A stretch of 25,248 bases of DNA from Chlamydiota bacterium (GCA_012729785.1 JAAYCL010000030.1:1-25248); one strand, 5' to 3'; counted from the first letter of the stretch, positions 1 to 9,946 are shown. Program-made: numbers and translations. Notes: generated from the letters alone by a model not told the origin.

Positions 1-57
1 CTCCCTGGCCGGCTTGAGCGGAGCCCTTGAAGGCTCAACCTCAAGCCGGCCAGGGAG
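1..57. repeat. perfect 18-bp inverted repeat at the window edge
   Basis: Bases 1-18 and 40-57 are perfect reverse complements. The 21-base interval contains a second small stem, GAGCC at 21-25 with GGCTC at 32-36. No T-run follows, so it does not look like an intrinsic terminator. It may be a palindromic repeat, a mobile-element end, or a foldback at which an assembly stopped. I saw no second copy in the window. Confidence 0.75.
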
Positions 58-231
58 ATATGTCATGCCTGATGCTGGTACTCCTGTCGCAGCCGTGAAA
101 ATCTTTCACAAAGAAACGTCATGAGCCCCTTTTTCTTTTCCCCCCGTCCCGCCCTCCTCATGCCTCCGTCCACAGGGACCGTTACGTCAAATCTGCATAC
201 AGCAGCGTACGCCACCCGGCGCGGTTGGCGC
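58..231. other. non-coding stretch before the ftsB promoter
   Basis: Together with the flanking hairpin and promoter, the first 385 bases hold no convincing gene. Open frames here on both strands have no recognisable protein sequence. A pyrimidine-rich run near 130-150 is the only compositional feature. The useful signal is the promoter at 232-260. Confidence 0.5.
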
Positions 232-260
232 TTGCCGGGCCGGGTGGGCGGCGGTATAAT
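232..260 (+). promoter_or_regulatory. sigma-70 type promoter for the ftsB cluster
   Basis: A TTGCCG -35 box (232-237) and a perfect TATAAT -10 box (255-260) are separated by 17 bases. It is an AT-containing island in very GC-rich DNA, about 125 bases before the likely ftsB start. The ftsB, HEAT and HD genes follow closely and may share it. Confidence 0.65.
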
Positions 261-385
261 GAGCGCCCGGACCCAGGGCGCCGCGGGGAGCCTGGGGCGC
301 GGCCGGTGCATCGCGCCGGGGGGGCGGGCGTTCAGATGACGGAGGCCGCCGCGTGCGTCGCGGGCGCGGCCGACGGGGGCGGACA

Positions 386-688
386 GTGAAGAAAAGCGAC
401 TCGCGCGGTTGGCGGGCGCCCGCCTGGATCGCGGGGCTCGTCCTCGTCCTCGGGCTCGGATTCTACTTCTTCGTGATGCCGCTCCTCGCCAAGAGGGCCG
501 TCTTCAGGGCGCGCGTCACGGAGCTCGGCGACGAGATCTCCGCGGCGCAAGGGCTGCACCAGAAGCTCGAGAAGGAGCGTCGGATGCTGGAGGAGAACGA
601 TCCGGTGTTCCTCGAGAAGTACGCGCGCGACAACTTCGGCTGGGCCCGCGAGGGCGAGATCGTCTACAAGCTGGAGAAGGCGAAGTAG
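386..688 (+). CDS. ftsB: FtsB/DivIC-like septum formation initiator
   Basis: This 100-residue protein has the layout of the FtsB/DivIC cell-division family: a short basic cytoplasmic N-terminus, one membrane helix at about residues 11-31, then a charged coiled coil at about 35-70. Near the end is the family-like motif YARDNFGWAREGEIVYKLE. Such proteins join the FtsL/FtsQ-type division complex and act in septal wall synthesis. I chose the GTG at 386 because a G-rich ribosome site (375-379) precedes it. An in-frame upstream start at 353 would add 11 mostly Arg/Gly residues and is less likely. The length is normal for the family. A HEAT-repeat gene follows 35 bases downstream. Confidence 0.8.
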   Translation: MKKSDSRGWRAPAWIAGLVLVLGLGFYFFVMPLLAKRAVFRARVTELGDEISAAQGLHQKLEKERRMLEENDPVFLEKYARDNFGWAREGEIVYKLEKAK

Positions 689-723
689 GCCTCGCCCGGA
701 CCCGTCGTTCGCCCGCGCGAGGC

Positions 724-2943
724 ATGTGCCGTTTCCCGCCCATGAACGCATCCGCTGGCAGGACACACGGCGACGAGAAACTCCATCGCGGGGCGGTGGA
801 ATTCGTCCAGCGCACCGCCTCGCTCCGCCGGGCGTGGGTCCTCTACGGACGCGGCAACGCGATGTTCCTCGAGAACCTCCAAAGCTGGCGCCTCTCCGCC
901 GACCCCCTCTTCGCGGCGCGCGATTTCATCGAGCTCACCACCGCGGGGAACAAGCTCTTCTTCGGGGAGACCCTCATCGGCGGCGACAATCCGTACGCCC
1001 GGGATCTTGTCGAGACCCTCCGCCGCCTCATCATCCGCAGGATCACGCTCCTGAAGGGGGTCGGGGACGAGGAGCTCTGCGTGTTGATGGAGATGCTGTC
1101 GCAGGAGAGCAAGGCGCTCCTCGCCGGGGGAGGGCCGGTCGCGTTCCTGCGCCGGGCGAACGCCGGGAAGGTCCGCGTCATCGAGAACATCTACCTGAAG
1201 CGGGTCGGACAGACCGGCGATATCGACCTCGACGAGGGGAAGCTCACGCTCGACGACCTGCACTTCATCCGGGGGCAGCTCGGGAACATGCTCTCCCTCG
1301 CGGGCGAGGGGTTCGACCTGCGGAACGAGGAACGCTCCCTGCTCTCCGAGGTCATCGAGCACCCCACGTTCATGGGCGAGCTCCTGCGTGAGCTTGCGGA
1401 GAAGGATGCCGGCGCCGCCCCGGAGCCGATTGCGGCGAAGGGCGCGGCGATCGCCGAGATGCTCAACGCCTTTCTCGTCCAGCTGAGGAAAGGCGGGGGG
1501 ATCGACGAGACGAGGCTCGGGAAGCGGATCTCGGACGCGGTGCGGGTGCTCGACGAGCCGACGCGGCTCGAGACCCTCGCCGCGGAGTTCGGGACCGCGG
1601 GGCAGGTCGCGCCGGTGCTCGACGCCGAGGTGTTCGACAGCCGCCCCGAGCAGGTCGGGCGGCTTGTCGTCGGCATCTTCCAGCGCGACCCGAAGGAGAT
1701 GCGGCGCGCCTCGATGCTCCTGCGCCGGCTCGCCCCGAGCGAGGAGGCCCGCCGCGAGGTGGCCGCGCGCGTGCGGGAGGAGTGCGGGGCGCGCGGCGCC
1801 GACGCCGACGAGGCGGAACGCGTTTTTTTGGAGTCGCTCGGGCCCCCGGAGCCCCCCGCCGACGCGGACGAGGCGGGCGCGGAGCCGGACGCCGTCCGTC
1901 TCGCCGCCCTCCTCGCCCCCCATGTGGCGGTGACGACCTCGGGGCTTCTCGCCTCGCTGGAAACGGGCGGCGAGGAGGAGCGGGCGGACCAGGTGCTCTC
2001 CGCGCTGCTCGCGGAGGGCGGCGCCACGCCGAAACTCGCCGCGCGCGCGGCGGCGCGAGTACGGGAGCACGCCAAGGGCGGCTTCGGCGGGAAGGCCCGC
2101 CCGCTCTTCGACGCGCTTCTCCTTCTCGCCGAGGCCGGCGAAAAGGCGTGCGTGGCGGCGGCCGGGGAGATCCAGGGGCTCTGCGCCGAGGGGGTCGCGG
2201 AGGCGCTCCTGCGCTCCGCCGACTCCGTCGAGGATCGGGCGGCTTTGCTGACGGAGATCGCGCGCCGGCTGCCCGCGGAAAGGACCGGCCCGCTCTGGGC
2301 CGCCGTGCTTGGCGGGGATCCGGAGCCGATGCAGGCGCTCGCCGAGGCGGCGCGCCGGGAGCCGGCGACGGTCGCCGGGCTGCTGCAGCACCTGTTCCGC
2401 GACGCCGATGCATCGCTCATCGCGCGCGCGGGGGAGATCATGCGGGAGCTCCCCGGGGAACTCTCGACGCCGATCCTGGCGGAGCTCTGCCGCCACCCCG
2501 ACGCCTCGATCCGCCTCAAGGCGGTGTCGGCCCTCGCGAAGGCGGGGGGGGCGCAGGCCTCGCCGTTCGTCCGGGTTCTCGTGAACGACGGCGACGCGGA
2601 GGTGCGCCGGACCGCCATCCCCCTGCTCGGACACTGCGGCGGCGAGGGGGCTGAGGAGGCGCTCATCGAGATCGCCGCCGATGCCCGAGGCGTCCAGGGG
2701 GAGCAGGAGCGCGCCCTCGCCTGCCGCGCCCTCGCCAAGTGCGGCGGGCCGCGCGCGGTCGACGCGCTCGCGGCCATTCTCCGCCGGACGCACGGCGGGC
2801 CCCGCGGGAAGGATGCGCAACTGCTCCGCTCCTCGGCCCGCTTCGCCCTGGAGAGCATCGGCGGCGAGGCGGCGCAGGAGGCGCTCCGCGGGGACGCCCC
2901 GCCGCGCCGCTCGTTGTTCGGGCGCCTATTCGGGGGGGGATGA
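724..2943 (+). CDS. HEAT-repeat protein with an N-terminal module shared with the HD protein
   Basis: This 739-residue protein has no recognised enzyme motif. Residues about 20-130 form an alpha/beta-looking module that aligns with the N-terminus of the next gene: a KLFFGE-like strand, a DLVETLRRL helix, a short hydrophobic strand, then a GVGDEEL helix. The rest is mostly helical. HEAT-like repeats are clear in the last 200 residues, for example HPDASIRLKAVSALAKAGG and NDGDAEVRRTAIPLLGHCGG. There is no signal peptide, so it is probably a cytoplasmic scaffold. The start is uncertain: ATG 724 or ATG 742, since neither has a strong ribosome site. An open frame back to 409 runs through ftsB in another frame and is an artefact. 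The HD gene starts 7 bases after the stop, suggesting co-translation. Confidence 0.75.
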   Translation: MCRFPPMNASAGRTHGDEKLHRGAVEFVQRTASLRRAWVLYGRGNAMFLENLQSWRLSADPLFAARDFIELTTAGNKLFFGETLIGGDNPYARDLVETLRRLIIRRITLLKGVGDEELCVLMEMLSQESKALLAGGGPVAFLRRANAGKVRVIENIYLKRVGQTGDIDLDEGKLTLDDLHFIRGQLGNMLSLAGEGFDLRNEERSLLSEVIEHPTFMGELLRELAEKDAGAAPEPIAAKGAAIAEMLNAFLVQLRKGGGIDETRLGKRISDAVRVLDEPTRLETLAAEFGTAGQVAPVLDAEVFDSRPEQVGRLVVGIFQRDPKEMRRASMLLRRLAPSEEARREVAARVREECGARGADADEAERVFLESLGPPEPPADADEAGAEPDAVRLAALLAPHVAVTTSGLLASLETGGEEERADQVLSALLAEGGATPKLAARAAARVREHAKGGFGGKARPLFDALLLLAEAGEKACVAAAGEIQGLCAEGVAEALLRSADSVEDRAALLTEIARRLPAERTGPLWAAVLGGDPEPMQALAEAARREPATVAGLLQHLFRDADASLIARAGEIMRELPGELSTPILAELCRHPDASIRLKAVSALAKAGGAQASPFVRVLVNDGDAEVRRTAIPLLGHCGGEGAEEALIEIAADARGVQGEQERALACRALAKCGGPRAVDALAAILRRTHGGPRGKDAQLLRSSARFALESIGGEAAQEALRGDAPPRRSLFGRLFGGG

Positions 2944-2950
2944 GACGGCC

Positions 2951-4339
2951 ATGGAACCGACGCATCCCGTGGATGAACACAGGACCGACGAGCTGCTGGC
3001 GATTCTCGACCGCATCGAGCTCATCGTCAAGCAGCTGGTGACCGCCGGCAGCCAGGCGTTTCTCTACTCGGGCGCGCACCCCGCGGTGCGCGAGTACATC
3101 GAGCGCGCCTTCGGGACCATCGGAGAGATCCTCGCCCGCAGGGAGTCGTTCGCCGTCAGCGCGCGGGAGGGGATGCTGGTCTACGAGAACATCCCCCTCT
3201 ACCGGCTGAGCGTGAGCGCGCGGAAGTTCATCGACTACCTCGAGGCGAGGAAGATCCACGGGATCATCATCGCGCGCGGCTTGACGATCGAGGAGCTCGT
3301 CGATTTCGTGGAAATCCTGGTGTCGCCATCGGTGCAGGCGCGGGGGCGCGACGAGTTCAACCGGGAGCTCGAACGCCGCGGCGTCAAGGCGATCACCGCG
3401 ATGGAGATCAAGAAGGAGGAGGAGAAGCCCGGGCCCGCCCGCACGCCGCAGGCCGTCTACGAGGAGACGGTGCGGCTCATGCGCGCGTTCACGAAGGCCG
3501 CGCTCACCGGGAAGGAGCTCGACCTCCCCGGCGCCGACAGTCTCGTCAGCGAGATCTCGGAACTCGCGGCAAAGGACCCCCGGGCGATGCTCGACCTCTC
3601 GGCGATCCGCGAGTTCGACGAGCACGCCTTCACCCACGCGGCGCACGTCTGCGTCCTCTCCACCTCGCTCGCGGCGCTCCTGGGAGTCCGCCGCGCGCGC
3701 CTCGCCGCCATATGCCGTGCGGCGATGCTCCACGACATCGGAAAGATGGCGTTCCCCGCGGAGACGCTCTTCTCCTCGGGCGAACCCGATCCGGCGACGG
3801 CGGAGCTCCTGCGGCGCCACCCTCTCGAGGGGGCGCGCGCGCTGCTGGAGGGGCTGGAGGCGCGGCCGCTGGCGGTGGCGGTGGCCTACGAGCACCATAT
3901 GCGGTACGACCTCGCGGGCTATCCGGCGCGGCCCGACGGCGTCCGCCCGCACCCGGTGAGTCTCCTCGTCCAGATCGTCGACGCGTACGATAATCTCACC
4001 GCGCGCCGTCCGGGACGCCTCCCACTCTCCCGCCCCGCAGCGCTCGAGCGGATCGCCGAGGAGGCGGGCAGCGCCTACGACCCCGCGATCGCAAAAGGGT
4101 TCCTCGCCATGATGGGGTGCTACGTCCCGGGGACGATCGTGGAGCTCGACGGCGGCGAGATCGGCGTCGTCGAGGAGGTCCGCGGAAGCGACCCCGCCAG
4201 GCCCGCGGCGAGGATGCTCGGCCAGGAAGGCCCGGGGGGCCTGCGGGATCTGGGGGAGAAGGACGCGGGGGGCTTGTTCCGCTGGTCGATCCGCCGCCCC
4301 CTCGGCGCCGAACGCGTTCCGCCCCTTGAGGCCGAATAG
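2951..4339 (+). CDS. HD-GYP-like domain protein
   Basis: This 462-residue protein has an N-terminal module (about 20-125) resembling that of the preceding HEAT protein, then a linker and an HD-GYP-type domain (about 220-390). Visible metal or active-site residues are His229, His261-Asp262 in LHDIGK, His290 in RRHP, His315-His316, and Gly323-Tyr324-Pro325 in RYDLAGYP, with Asp344 in IVDAYDNLTARRP. HD-GYP proteins are usually cyclic-di-GMP phosphodiesterases. Here the usual HHExxDGxGYP reads HHMRYDLAGYP, so the Glu and one Gly are changed while Asp and GYP remain. Activity is therefore unproven. No receiver domain or membrane segment is seen. The start has a G-run ribosome site inside the end of the upstream gene. 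The C-terminal 60 residues are not recognised. Confidence 0.8.
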   Translation: MEPTHPVDEHRTDELLAILDRIELIVKQLVTAGSQAFLYSGAHPAVREYIERAFGTIGEILARRESFAVSAREGMLVYENIPLYRLSVSARKFIDYLEARKIHGIIIARGLTIEELVDFVEILVSPSVQARGRDEFNRELERRGVKAITAMEIKKEEEKPGPARTPQAVYEETVRLMRAFTKAALTGKELDLPGADSLVSEISELAAKDPRAMLDLSAIREFDEHAFTHAAHVCVLSTSLAALLGVRRARLAAICRAAMLHDIGKMAFPAETLFSSGEPDPATAELLRRHPLEGARALLEGLEARPLAVAVAYEHHMRYDLAGYPARPDGVRPHPVSLLVQIVDAYDNLTARRPGRLPLSRPAALERIAEEAGSAYDPAIAKGFLAMMGCYVPGTIVELDGGEIGVVEEVRGSDPARPAARMLGQEGPGGLRDLGEKDAGGLFRWSIRRPLGAERVPPLEAE

Positions 4340-4351
4340 TCGTAATATACT
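4326..4351 (+). promoter_or_regulatory. possible promoter before the second HEAT gene
   Basis: A TATACT -10 box (4346-4351) lies just after the HD gene stop. The best upstream partner is TTGAGG (4326-4331), but the spacer is only 14 bases, so the -35 assignment is weak. The same TATACT sequence occurs in five other promoters in this window. Confidence 0.35.
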
Positions 4352-4442
4352 GCCGCGGTAACAGTTGGGAGCATAATGGCGCCGTGAACGCGGTCGCCTT
4401 CGCCCGGCGGGGTATTGCCGGAAGGCGGTGCGGGATGCTATC

Positions 4443-6146
4443 ATGGCGAAACTGCGGAAGGCGGTGCGGCGGCGGGCGGTCGTTTCCGCGGAACGGAGGG
4501 CTGCCATGGATGCGGTCACCAGGAAACTCTGCGCGCTCCTCGATCGCGACGATGTCGAGCTCCAGTGCTCCGCGGCCCGCGTGCTCGGAGAACTCGGCTC
4601 GGCCGGCCGCGAGGTGCGCCTCTGCCTCGCCAAACACCTCAAGACGCAGAATTTGACCCTCAAGCACTACCTCCTCTCCGCGCTGGAGCGGCTCCCCGGC
4701 CGCGAGGCGCTTCCGTACCTGTTCCCGCTCCTCAGGGAGGGGGGAAAGGTGCAGGAGCGGGCACTCGCCCTCATCGGATCGTGCGGACCCGCCGCGGTCC
4801 AGGAGGGGCGCAGACTCTTCGCCGGCGCGGACGAGGAGTTCAGGAAGCTCATCGTCAGGATCTTCGGCGCCCTGGGGACCGTCGAGGCGTGCGCGTTCCT
4901 CGTCGGCTGCATCCCCGGCGCGACCCCCGACCTCCGGCGGAGCGTCGGCCTCGCCCTCCGCGAGGCGATGGAGAAGCTGCCCGCGGCGGGGAAGAAGCTC
5001 CTGCTGAAGAAGATCGACGCCCTCTTCTCCTCGCCGAAGGGGACGGTGTCCGCGGAGGTCGCCGCCGCGGGGGTGATGCTGCTCGGCTGCGCGGCGGACC
5101 CCGCCTCGCTCGGGAAACTGATCCGCGCCGCCGCCCCGGACCAGCCGGCGCCGGTCCGGGAGCAGGCGCTCCTCGCCTTGGCGAGGATCGATATCCCCCG
5201 GGCCCGCGCGCGCGAGGTGGTCGCGGCGCTCGTCCCCGCCCTGCGGGAGTCCGACTACGCGAACGTGGTCCGCCACGCCCTCGCCGTGCTGCACCGGGTG
5301 GAGTTCCCCGGGACCCTGGCGGCGAAGCTCGACGAGGAGCTCCGCGGGGCGCACCCCGCGGTGCGGAGCTTCCTCCTCTCCAAGATGAGCGCGTTCGGTT
5401 CGAAGGAGAACATCGCGCGGCTGATCGGGCATTTGAACGCGGGCAGCTTCGACGAGCGGCGCGCGGCGCAGGAGGCGCTGGCGGGGATCCCGGCCGCCGC
5501 CGCCGAGATCCTGAAGGAGCTCGACGCGGCCAAGGACTACGAGGCGGCGATGCGGCTGGTGAGCATCCTCAAGGCGCAGGGGGCGAAGCCGGACGCCGCG
5601 GAGAAACGCCGCCTGTTCGACCGGATGGAGAAACTGCGCGCGGCGGGGGACGCGCGCGCCGCGGCGTACGCGGCGGCGCTCACGGTGGCGGACCCGGCGT
5701 TCCTGATCTCCCGGGTGCTCGGCGTGGTCAGGCGGCTGAAGAGCCGCAAGGCGTTCGCCGAGGCCGACGCCCTCTTTGCCACGCTCGCCCGCCACGCGCC
5801 GCTCGACGACGAGCTGAAGTTCGAGCGCGCGGTCGTGAAGCTTCGGCGGGGGCTGCCCGACCTCGCCTCCTCGCAGCGCGACGAGCACGAGGGACTCCGC
5901 CTCATCGCCGAGCTCCTCCGCCAGGAGGGGTTCCCGCTGCTGAGGCGGTTGAAGGCGGAGAAGGCCCTCGGCCCCGAGGAGCTGTACCACGTCGGTTTCC
6001 ATTTCGCCGAGAAGCTGTTCGCGCAGCGCGAATTCGGCGTCGCCCTGCTCCGGCATCTCGCGTCGCGCTCGCCCCGGAGCAAGGCCGGAACCGCGGCGCG
6101 GCGCAAGCTCGAGATCGTCGGCGCCCCGGTGCCGAAGCGGTCGTGA
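4443..6146 (+). CDS. HEAT-repeat protein
   Basis: This protein of about 567 residues is built mostly of helical repeats of 30-40 residues. Examples are DVELQCSAARVLGELGSAG near the N-terminus, QERALALIGSCGPAAV, and VREQALLALARIDIPRARA. This is the HEAT/armadillo-like pattern of protein-binding scaffolds. The last 150 residues look more TPR-like, with helices rich in Lys, Arg and Glu. There is no signal peptide, membrane segment or catalytic motif. The start is uncertain: GTG 4428, ATG 4443 and ATG 4506 are all in frame. I prefer 4443, which follows a purine-rich stretch. Its closeness to the first HEAT gene and the HD gene suggests a functional set, but no specific role can be read from the sequence. 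Confidence 0.7.
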   Translation: MAKLRKAVRRRAVVSAERRAAMDAVTRKLCALLDRDDVELQCSAARVLGELGSAGREVRLCLAKHLKTQNLTLKHYLLSALERLPGREALPYLFPLLREGGKVQERALALIGSCGPAAVQEGRRLFAGADEEFRKLIVRIFGALGTVEACAFLVGCIPGATPDLRRSVGLALREAMEKLPAAGKKLLLKKIDALFSSPKGTVSAEVAAAGVMLLGCAADPASLGKLIRAAAPDQPAPVREQALLALARIDIPRARAREVVAALVPALRESDYANVVRHALAVLHRVEFPGTLAAKLDEELRGAHPAVRSFLLSKMSAFGSKENIARLIGHLNAGSFDERRAAQEALAGIPAAAAEILKELDAAKDYEAAMRLVSILKAQGAKPDAAEKRRLFDRMEKLRAAGDARAAAYAAALTVADPAFLISRVLGVVRRLKSRKAFAEADALFATLARHAPLDDELKFERAVVKLRRGLPDLASSQRDEHEGLRLIAELLRQEGFPLLRRLKAEKALGPEELYHVGFHFAEKLFAQREFGVALLRHLASRSPRSKAGTAARRKLEIVGAPVPKRS

Positions 6147-6256
6147 GCGGCGCCGGCATCGGCATCTGTTCTTTTCCGCCTGTTGTATGCGGTCCTTTGA
6201 GCGGGCGAGGCGGGGCGTGAGCGTCCCCTCCCGCGCGCCTGCGGCGAAAAAAGCGG

Positions 6257-6284
6257 TGGACAGCGCACGCCGGTGCGCTATACT
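6257..6284 (+). promoter_or_regulatory. sigma-70 type promoter for the small lipoprotein gene
   Basis: TGGACA (6257-6262) and TATACT (6279-6284) are separated by 16 bases. The start codon is 73 bases downstream of the -10 box. The -10 region reads GCGCTATACT, the same ten bases as the promoter at 17740. Confidence 0.65.
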
Positions 6285-6357
6285 ACCCCGTGCGCGGCGG
6301 GTACGCGCAGCCCCGCGGCACGGGGCGGCTACCGGGACGCGAAAGGAGGAGGAGGAG

Positions 6358-6588
6358 ATGAACGGCAGGATGATGCTGTGGTGTGCGGCCCTGCTCGCGG
6401 TGGCGCTCTTCTGCGGCTGCGTCGGGTATTTCCACTATCACCCGATCAAGAGCACCGAGCAGGAGACCGCGGGGCCCGTCAGCGGCAGGTTGTTCACGGG
6501 CGAGACGTCGATGGGCTCCGGGATGGGCTCCGGGGTGACGCCGGCGATTTCGGCGATACCGATTTCCGAGGAGTCCCTCATCAAGTAG
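6358..6588 (+). CDS. small putative lipoprotein
   Basis: This 76-residue protein begins with a short basic N-terminus and a hydrophobic stretch ending ALFCGC, about residues 8-20. The second Cys, preceded by Gly, is a plausible lipidation site, although the lipobox is not ideal. The mature part is short and low in complexity, with a GSGMGSG run and no recognised domain. The start is well supported by a strong ribosome site (AAAGGAGGAGGAG) just before ATG 6358. It has its own promoter and is followed by a long perfect hairpin, so it is probably a single-gene transcript or one with attenuated read-through. Function unknown. Confidence 0.65.
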   Translation: MNGRMMLWCAALLAVALFCGCVGYFHYHPIKSTEQETAGPVSGRLFTGETSMGSGMGSGVTPAISAIPISEESLIK

Positions 6589-6606
6589 GCATCGCGCGCC
6601 GGTCGC

Positions 6607-6647
6607 GGAGCGGGCGCGCCCCATCGGATGCGGGGCGCGCCCGCTCC
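6607..6647 (+). terminator. perfect 16-bp hairpin after the lipoprotein gene
   Basis: Bases 6607-6622 and 6632-6647 are perfect reverse complements around a 9-base loop. The stem is almost entirely G and C. No T-run follows, so it may slow transcription, terminate with a factor, or protect the 3' end of the lipoprotein mRNA. The next small gene starts 33 bases later. Confidence 0.5.
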
Positions 6648-6680
6648 CTCGCGTCGGGGCGCGGCACGGAGGAACGAACA

Positions 6681-6917
6681 ATGGCGGATATCAGGGTGGG
6701 CGACCTCGTGAGCTGGCAAACCGGGCAGAAGACCAAGGTGGGCGTCGTGCGGGCGTTGAACGAGGACGGGTCGTGCACCGTCGACATGTCGACGCCGGCC
6801 GGGAGGTTCGAGGAGCGGATCGGCGCCGCCCGCCTCACCCGCCTCACCTCGACGGTCGAGCCGGCGCAGGAGCCCCCGGCGCCGGGGTGCGCGTGCGCGG
6901 GACCCGCGGACGACTGA
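6681..6917 (+). CDS. small conserved-looking beta-barrel protein, function unknown
   Basis: This 78-residue protein starts at ATG 6681 behind a GGAGGAAC ribosome site. Residues 5-55 have the strand pattern of a small SH3/Tudor-like barrel: VGDLVSWQTGQKTKVGVV, then a strand ending in CTVDM, then a further strand and FEERIGAARLTRL. The tail is rich in Pro, Ala and Cys and probably disordered. It recalls the small Tudor-like (DUF2945-type) proteins, but that is only a pattern resemblance. No membrane segment or catalytic motif is seen. It ends 19 bases before the stop of the convergent malonyl-CoA decarboxylase gene. Confidence 0.6.
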   Translation: MADIRVGDLVSWQTGQKTKVGVVRALNEDGSCTVDMSTPAGRFEERIGAARLTRLTSTVEPAQEPPAPGCACAGPADD

Positions 6918-6936
6918 GCGCCGGCGGCGCGCGTCC

Positions 6937-8295
6937 CTAGGCGTCGATCGCGACCTTGCCCGCGGCGTAGAGGAGCTTGTTGGCCTCCTGCCGCTCTCCG
7001 CCTTCGTACAGATAGTTCACCATCACCCCGTACGATTCCTCGACCCCGCGCCCGGAGGGGTTGGCGAGGTGGTTGATGCTTCCGATCGACGCCCCGTTCG
7101 ACAGGTGGAAGTTCGCCACCGGGTCGTAGGCGGCGGGCGACCCGTCCGCCGCGCGTTTCTCCCGCGTGAGGTAGAAGCGCGCGAGCTCCGTGATCGGCTG
7201 CGTTAGGGCGCGCGCCAGGGCGCGGGTGCTGTACCATTCCGGCGTCGCGAGCGCCTTCCGCAACAACCCCGAGAGCGGCAAAGTCCGCCCTCCCGCCTCC
7301 TCCTCGCCGCACGCCGCCGCGAGCCGGCGCATCTCGGCGGGGGAGATGAACCGCCGGTGCTTGTTGGCGTCGATCTTCCGGGCGGTGAGAAGGAACGGCT
7401 GTTCCCCGCCGGAGAGGATCCGGTCGAGGTAGTCCCTGAACCGGGGGACCGGGCTCAGCGTGGCGAAGCGCCGGATGCGGGGGTACTGCTCCTCGATGTA
7501 CGCCCGGGCGCGTATCAGCATCTTCGCCCCGAGGGCGATCCCGCCGAGGCCGTGCATCGTCGTGTTGACCGAGTAGAAGATCGCGGTGTCCGCGCGCCGG
7601 AGATCGGGCGGGCGCCGCTTCTCCCCGATGATCCTGGAGATGCTCTTGATGAGACCGCGCGCCAGCGCCACCTCCACGTAGACGAGCGGCGTGTACGGCA
7701 TCTTGAAATGCTCGAGCGAGATGATGATCCGGTCGGGGCTGTTCAGGCGATCCTCGAAGCTCCACCAGTTCTCCGCCGGGTGGACGCCCTCCTTCTCGGA
7801 GATGAACTTCAAGAGCGCCACCGAGGTGTTCTGGGCGTTGCAGCAGCGCGTCGTCAGGTACTGGAAGTTGAAGATCCGCATGAAATGGTCGCTGAAGAAC
7901 AGGGCGAGCTCGCGCAGCGGCTCGAGGACCGACGCGGGGCGGCCGGCCGCCCCGAGATCGCGGATGAGGGCGTGGAGGTCGGCGCGCAGGGTGATCAGCC
8001 ACGCGGGGGTGTCCATCGCGGCGTAGATCTGGTTGAGGATGAAATCCACCTTGAGGTGGTCGAGGGAGGCGAGGATCGAGAAGAACGCCTCGCGGTGCGC
8101 CGCGCCGCCCTGATAGAACTCGGTCAGGATCCGGAGCGACTCGGGGTGGATGGTCCGGTCGGTGGCGAGGAGGGCGAGCGCCTCCTCGACGGGGCGCGGT
8201 TCCGACGCGGTGTACGCGCCGAGGGCGCTCCGGATCGCGACGCCGATCTTCCTGCGCAGCTCGGCGAGGCCTGCGTGGGGCGCGTGGGCCGTCAT
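6937..8295 (-). CDS. malonyl-CoA decarboxylase
   Basis: This 452-residue protein matches the malonyl-CoA decarboxylase family, which converts malonyl-CoA to acetyl-CoA and CO2. The first 120 residues are helical, as in the family. The C-terminal acetyltransferase-like fold shows RRADTAIFYSVNTTMHGLGG, then FATLSPVPRF with Ser281, then ANFHLSNGASIGSINHLAN with His397, and finally GVMVNYLY. Ser281 and His397 correspond to the catalytic Ser and His described for the family. Length is normal for bacterial members. There is no targeting signal, so it should be cytosolic. The start has a strong G-rich ribosome site and lies 13 bases after the rpoD stop, so it appears to be the last gene of the dnaG-rpoD operon. 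That is an unexpected place for a fatty-acid metabolism enzyme. Confidence 0.88.
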   Translation of the reverse strand: MTAHAPHAGLAELRRKIGVAIRSALGAYTASEPRPVEEALALLATDRTIHPESLRILTEFYQGGAAHREAFFSILASLDHLKVDFILNQIYAAMDTPAWLITLRADLHALIRDLGAAGRPASVLEPLRELALFFSDHFMRIFNFQYLTTRCCNAQNTSVALLKFISEKEGVHPAENWWSFEDRLNSPDRIIISLEHFKMPYTPLVYVEVALARGLIKSISRIIGEKRRPPDLRRADTAIFYSVNTTMHGLGGIALGAKMLIRARAYIEEQYPRIRRFATLSPVPRFRDYLDRILSGGEQPFLLTARKIDANKHRRFISPAEMRRLAAACGEEEAGGRTLPLSGLLRKALATPEWYSTRALARALTQPITELARFYLTREKRAADGSPAAYDPVANFHLSNGASIGSINHLANPSGRGVEESYGVMVNYLYEGGERQEANKLLYAAGKVAIDA

Positions 8296-8308
8296 TCCCC
8301 CCTCCCGG

Positions 8309-9946
<1,638 letters not shown>

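Noticed and set aside
409-723. Upstream extension of the first HEAT gene in an open frame from 409
   Set aside because: It runs through ftsB in another frame and gives Arg/Ala/Pro-rich sequence without family features; ftsB is recognisable here.
664-2820. Long minus-strand open frame opposite the first HEAT gene
   Set aside because: High GC produces long antisense frames. The protein is Arg/Gly/Leu-rich with no domain, while the + strand encodes clear HEAT repeats.
3996-6056. Long minus-strand open frame opposite the second HEAT gene
   Set aside because: Same reason: compositional shadow with no recognisable motif and no ribosome site.
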